Assembly: GCA_950295325.1 (NCBI GenBank)
Contig: OX485809.1
Location: 26,164,001 to 26,228,000 of the forward strand
From: Polytrichum commune
Taxonomy: Eukaryota > Streptophyta > Polytrichopsida > Polytrichales > Polytrichaceae
Length of the DNA stretch: 64,000 nucleotides
Direction of reading: 5' to 3'
A program made the translations under genes and the position numbers. The notes below the pieces were generated by a model, which saw only the letters and a list, made by a program, of their open reading frames with translations, was not told the DNA's origin and did no database searches. Position 1 is the stretch's first letter. Every line of letters starts with the position of its first letter. Shown piece by piece: positions 59,875-64,000 of the stretch.

Positions 59875-60777
59875 TAGGGCAGTGACTCGAATTGACCACA
59901 TGACTCAGGTGTGAGGCCGGGCACTAAAATCTTCCAGGCGAAGATGAATTTTAGGGTTTTTATTTCTGTGTGGATAGACCAATGCTCTGTCAAGTGATCC
60001 AATCCATTAGTTGCCATTACCCATCGATCCTCATCATATCGTGAAAGGTTCTTTTCAAACCAGAGATGCAACGGCGGCCGCAAGAAGGCTACTGTAGACT
60101 GGCTGCACCTAACAGGGTTTCGAATTGGCCCGAAGGTTGTACTAAGTATCATTATCCTCCATTAAAACTCTGTAATCTACACCTGCCGCCCTTCAAAGCA
60201 TGCATCGCAACAAGCAAACGTGCAACCATTCATCTCTTCACGACAACTATACTGGAAATAGAGTCACTCTTGCTCTTGGTTTCTTGCTACTCGGTTCCCC
60301 TAATGCTTATAGCCACTCTTGCTGGTAGGGCAGTGCTCGGAGAAGTTCCAGAATTTTGATCAAAAGTAGATAGATAGGTGCATACATACCCGCTATAAGA
60401 AGCGCATCCGGAAAGGCCCCCAGAATGGGCAGCACGAGGCCACCAATGATCCCCGGGCTCATCACCGTCAAGAGCAACTCACTCCCTTCCGTCAACAGCT
60501 GGGCAGCCTTGAGGAAGGCATAGCTGTACATGAGCAGAAGCGCCGCGTTCCCCCCCAACTTTGCCGAGCATGGCATGAACCCATAGGGCTCCTCGCAGCT
60601 ACTCATTTGCTCAGAGCTCCTCCTCCCCACCACCGATTGGATCCCCATCAAATCCTCCATCCCCGTCATACTCTTTGCTTCCTCTAGGCTTGCTGCCACG
60701 CCATGCCCATGTAGGAGCACGCCAACTCCCAACAGCAGCAACACCCATCCTAACGGGCTGCAGCTCTTAAGATTCAT
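56393..60777 (-). CDS. NCL: NCL-type Na+/Ca2+ exchanger (EF-hand cation exchanger), 7 exons
   Basis: Exons (minus): 60,390-60,777; 59,558-59,764; 58,855-59,036; 58,543-58,700; 58,119-58,410; 57,449-57,766; 56,393-56,641, with all phases consistent; 597 aa against roughly 580-590 for plant NCL. NCL proteins move Ca2+ against Na+ across plant membranes and affect salt and calcium balance. The chosen ATG gives a signal-like hydrophobic N-terminus (WVLLLLGVGVLL). Exons 1-2 carry CEEPYGFMPCS and the first alpha repeat (GSELLL...GIIGGLVLPILGAFPDALLIA). Exon 5 carries two EF hands, DPNNDGMLTEQE and DTSNDKMISKEE, both with good loop residues. Exon 6 has the second alpha repeat (ADPLVGAISGFS...FFISFVVTPLATSSSEAISSL). 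Exon 7 ends with LYPISIGLV and a GW-type C-terminus. No damage is seen. Confidence 0.95.
56870..57010. repeat. Repeat-derived segment in NCL intron 6
   Basis: Motifs such as TTAATGTGGGCCA and TTAGTGTGGGCCACA repeat within the intron and resemble the GTGGGCCACA motifs inside the CACTA-like MITE at 40.1-40.4 kb. Ends cannot be defined. Confidence 0.35.
59046..59487 (+). repeat. Three-unit tandem repeat, period 147-148, in NCL intron 2
   Basis: Units start with CCACAA(A/G) at 59,046, 59,194 and 59,341. They share AATCCCAGCCAC or CATCCCAGCCAC, GATCTTCCAGAAACCTAACT and GTTTCAAGGCTA in the same order. Identity is about 85% by eye. The array begins ten nucleotides from the acceptor of exon 3 and fills most of the 521-nt intron. 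Confidence 0.9.
59844..59871 (+). repeat. CT/AG microsatellite in NCL intron 1
   Basis: About 14 uninterrupted CT units. On the transcribed strand this is an AG run, roughly 80 nt upstream of the exon 2 acceptor region. Confidence 0.9.
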
Positions 60778-60833
60778 GGTCAAACCTCCAGCTGGCTCCA
60801 ACTCTCTCTGCCTGCTTTCTCCTCTACACTCCG

Positions 60834-61200
60834 AGCTCACTCATATATATATTACCGAATGCTACAATACATCCAACTTTGGTCCGACTACTTTGATGAT
60901 GTTGTAGCAGATGTGATGAAGCGATGTTGGAGGCTTGGAAGTTGGCCCGTCTCTCTCCCTCTGCCTGCTCCGAGCTCACTCACATATTATGTACCGGTTG
61001 CTACAATACATGCAACTTTGTACCGACTACCCTGATGATGTAGTAGCAGTTGTAACTTGTGATGAAGTGGTGGTGGAGGCTTGGCCTGCCTCCCTCTCCT
61101 CTGCAGTTCGAGATCACTCACATATTAACGTACCGAATGCAATGATACATGCAACTTTGGATCCGACTACTCACTCTGGAGTCTGATGATGTAGTAAGTT
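60834..61200 (-). promoter_or_regulatory. Tandemly triplicated promoter region of the NCL gene
   Basis: Three diverged copies of a 138-139-nt unit begin at 60,834, 60,973 and 61,111 with AG(C/A)TCACTCA(C/T)ATAT, then TACAATACAT or TGATACATGC, CAACTTTG, CGACTAC and TGATGATGT. The copy nearest the gene carries TATATATAT (60,844-60,853), a good TATA box about 65-75 nt upstream of the start codon at 60,777. The outer copies have CATATTATG or CATATTAAC at the same place. Transcription probably starts near 60,815-60,825. Confidence 0.7.
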
Positions 61201-61549
61201 AAGTTAGCACAGTACACGACTTGAATTCATCGACCACGAATACTAGGTTTAATTAGTGATACCCGCTTTGCTCGTGGTGATACTTTCTCTGTCGACCACG
61301 GCTTAGTCTTTAAACTTTCTGACGATGCAGCTGCTCTAGTAACCGTCAACTTCGCACTCCACCATCCCGGGGGCCGGCGCTGACACCTTCGTCAATTCAA
61401 CTGGTCTTGTGTATGTTGTACCTGTACGTCGTAAATGAATAAACCCGTAAGTTTTAGTGAGTCCCCAGCACGTATCAGTGGGACCAGTTCGACTCCTCTC
61501 TCCCTGCCCCCGCTCCTGCCCGCATCCATAGCCTACCACTAATGACTTG

Positions 61550-61960
61550 TAGTACTGTAGTTACGACAGATAAATAATCTTGTCAGACGCTCCGAATCTG
61601 CACCTTCGGCACGGATGGCTTAGCCTCACATCATGCAGTTCTATGCTGTAAGCTGTAATTTGGTAGTTGATCATCTTGATTATATGCGCTGGAGTGTAGA
61701 TGTAACTCACTCTTACTCCATCCAGAACCCACAACTTGTATGTAATAGCAACAGGTGAATCATCCTGTCAGAAGCTCCGAAACAGCACCGTTGACTGCAT
61801 GGATGGATTAGCCCCCTCAGCATGCATTTCTATGCTGTAAGATGTTATTTGATAGATGATCATCTTGCTCATCTGGGTTTCATAGTTACTTGAGCCGTAT
61901 TTCAAGTATGATTTCAGGCCGCTTTGCACTCTGACAGGCTCCGAATAACAGTCTCGAGGA
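61550..61960 (+). repeat. Tandem repeat, period about 185, two units plus a partial third
   Basis: TGTCAGACGCTCCGAA at 61,581 and TGTCAGAAGCTCCGAA at 61,766 anchor two units. Both continue with GCACC, CATGGATGG-like or ACGGATGGCTTAGCC, TTCTATGCTGTAAG and GATCATCTTG. A further TGACAGGCTCCGAA near 61,932 begins a partial unit. Confidence 0.7.
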
Positions 61961-62689
61961 TGCACATTCCTGCAACACATATTACATGTAAGATAACCGG
62001 CAACGACCACTCCTAAACCAGACCAGTTCCTAAACCATTTTTGGATCAGTGTGCGCTGCGGTCTGATTGGCTCTTCACAGAAAACAAGGAATTAGTGCCG
62101 CAAGAGTACTGCTTCATGAGCTCCATTGCCCTCTTGCGATGGATGAGGCCAACTTATAATTCCCAAGCAATCACCATACAGATTCCTGGCAACTAGCGGT
62201 CGGCATCTGAGCAGATAAGGGATGTGTCTGATCCCCAACCTTGTAATTTGTGGCCTACAAGTTCACAATTTCAAAAGGGTGAGTGGGGGTGGGTGGGGCC
62301 CACCATCAAATCCTCTACAGTATAAAGTAGAGGCGCCTATTCCCAGTCAGGACGTTGTCGGGAACCTATGGTGTGTCATAATTTCAATCATGTCGGAACC
62401 AATAGTGTCATGACATATGTCTTTGGTTTGAGTGCTAAAGTGAACAGGAGTTGAGTGGTTAAAATGAGTGGTTATGGCAGACAGACTCTAGACACAAGAA
62501 AAAATTGCATTTCTCCTGATTTTTATCTTCCTACACGGGAAAAATTTGCACCGCCTTCTGTTTCTCCAAATCTGGCGCATAATCTCCTAAGTGATCGGTA
62601 ATGCGCACCTCTACTCTACATGTTCTCTAGCAATTTTGGGGCTCAATGTTACGGCCAAATACATAACTTCTATGAGTTGTACCAAGTCT

Positions 62690-62830
62690 ACGAACAACAT
62701 ACTTGATATTTATGGGTAGTGTTTGGGGCGGATTTTGGGCTTGATCGGTCAAAATCCTAGTGTTTTTGAGTCCAATTGGTTAGATGTTGCGATCTTCAGT
62801 TTTTCTTTGTTAATTTGAGGTATATTCCAT
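62690..62830 (+). repeat. Dispersed segment B, copy 3
   Basis: GGTCAAAATCCTAGTGTTTT TGAGTCCAATTGG matches the cores at 24,868 and 46,718 in the same orientation. This copy and the one at 46.7 kb share GG(C/A)GGATTTTGGGC just upstream. Confidence 0.5.
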
Positions 62831-64000
62831 AGATTCTTCTACAATGATTGGTCATTTCCTAACATCTAGAACGCCAATTGGTTATTTCTCAAATTTAACC
62901 AGTGCATCTGTAATTAAGGGTTAGTTCTCTCCACTCGTTATTTATGGGTTTTGAAAAATGAGAGAAATTTGTGAAACATATTTTTTTTACTGCCGACCTT
63001 ATCATACTTTATTTAAAGGCAAAGTTCAATTTTGTAGTTTAGTTTTATCATATGCATTAATATCTTGTATCAATGGATCCACCATTATAACAACCAAATT
63101 GTCTAGATCTTAGGAATATGTTCAAATCTGCTTAAATATGAGTTGATTGATGTATGGCAAGATTGTAGTCAAGAATAAAGATTTCAAACAGACATATGTT
63201 ACAAGGAGATTGGAATAATATATGCTTGAAGTATAGAGACCGATATAAAGTCAACGAACGGTTAGCACAATGGAGAGGGTCTACACGATAATCCAAAAAG
63301 AAAAAAAACGATCTTCACTTAGACCAAGTCTCCTAACTTTTACAATTGCACTCCGATTCGGAAGCTTGAAATGACAATCTTTACACTTTGCTATTGCTAA
63401 ACATATATGGTGAGATAATTCTCAATCCAGCCCGAAGGCGAAAATTATTGTCTGTGGCATTGAAATTGCCTGTGATTGGGCCACATACATTTGAGTTTTG
63501 GGCAGCGGGCAGCTACTTTTGCAAAGTACATTCATGCACATTTACAGACAGACCCTGGCTTTCTTTTGTGTGGTCAGTCACATCTTTGCAAAGACCTTTT
63601 CAATGATCAAACACTCAGAGATCAGGATAGGGATACTGCTCTCCCTTTTTAATGTGACATGTTTGGTCACGCAAGAAAGTGTTGTATTATTCGAATGTCG
63701 TATTCTGCATAATATGATGTTCTGGTCTCAAATGTCATACTATCGAGGTTTTTCAAGAAAATAGCCTAATTTAATGTAAAATGTCATTTTGTATATACAA
63801 TGAAGATACGTAAGTATGAGAGAACGTTTTTACTAAAGAAATATGCTCCCAATGTCGCACAAAAATTATATAGTCCCGTGATGATGTTTTCGCCTTATCA
63901 CACAGTACAAAAGTAAGAATCTACTGTCTTTTGATGATGTTTGTTGATGTTGGAAATTGACATTTTGTTTAATTTATCCGTAAAAGATTGGATGCTCATC

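Larger units (their letters stand above)
61200..64000. other. Gene-free right edge of the window
   Basis: No gene recognised. It holds a two- to three-unit tandem repeat (61,550-61,960) and a copy of dispersed segment B (62,690-62,830). The remainder is AT-rich with short chance frames. Confidence 0.45.

Noticed and set aside
1-64000. CRISPR arrays, operons or bacterial defence systems
   Set aside because: The intron-rich genes are eukaryotic and all regular repeats found are short tandem duplications or transposon termini without spacer structure.

Overview
The window looks like nuclear DNA of a land plant. Its protein-coding genes are split by short GT-AG introns (about 75-1,100 nt), they are plant-type versions of eukaryotic housekeeping families, and they sit in long AT-rich, repeat-filled stretches without genes. 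A Kir-type channel homologue, a family I associate with algae and seed-free plants rather than angiosperms, and the low gene density suggest a seed-free lineage (lycophyte, fern or bryophyte). That placement is inference; I cannot name the species.

Layout. 1-14 kb: AT-rich intergenic DNA with a broken PIF/Harbinger transposase fragment (3.6-4.3 kb) and a Tourist-like MITE (12.9-13.5 kb). 14.4-20 kb (+): a purine/pyrimidine-rich promoter tract, then an eight-exon gene for the INO80 chromatin-remodelling subunit B (IES2/PAPA-1 type with a HIT zinc finger). 20-29 kb: intergenic DNA with a small inverted-repeat element, a telomere-like tract, dispersed repeats and a 5S-rRNA-like relic. 29.0-35.0 kb (-): a nine- or ten-exon gene for a large Kir-like channel homologue, with a roughly 790-residue N-terminal extension and no canonical TxGYG selectivity filter. 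38.8-39.0 kb (-): a bL36-type ribosomal protein, probably organellar. 39.3-52 kb: repeats only (CACTA-like MITE, short tandem duplications, a composition-shifted block at 43-45 kb, and an inverted copy of the 24-kb repeat split by an insertion). 52.0-54.4 kb (+): a cyclin-D1-binding-protein (GCIP) homologue with a roughly 145-residue histidine-rich insert. 56.4-60.8 kb (-): a complete seven-exon NCL-type Na+/Ca2+ exchanger with two EF hands. Its intron 2 holds a 147-148-nt tandem repeat and its promoter region is tandemly triplicated. 61-64 kb: repeats only.

The genes are independent plant loci, not an operon. All exon joins below were worked out by hand from splice signals and reading phase. 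For all four spliced genes the summed exon lengths are divisible by three. The observations most worth following are the filter-less Kir homologue and the metal-binding-like insert in the GCIP homologue.
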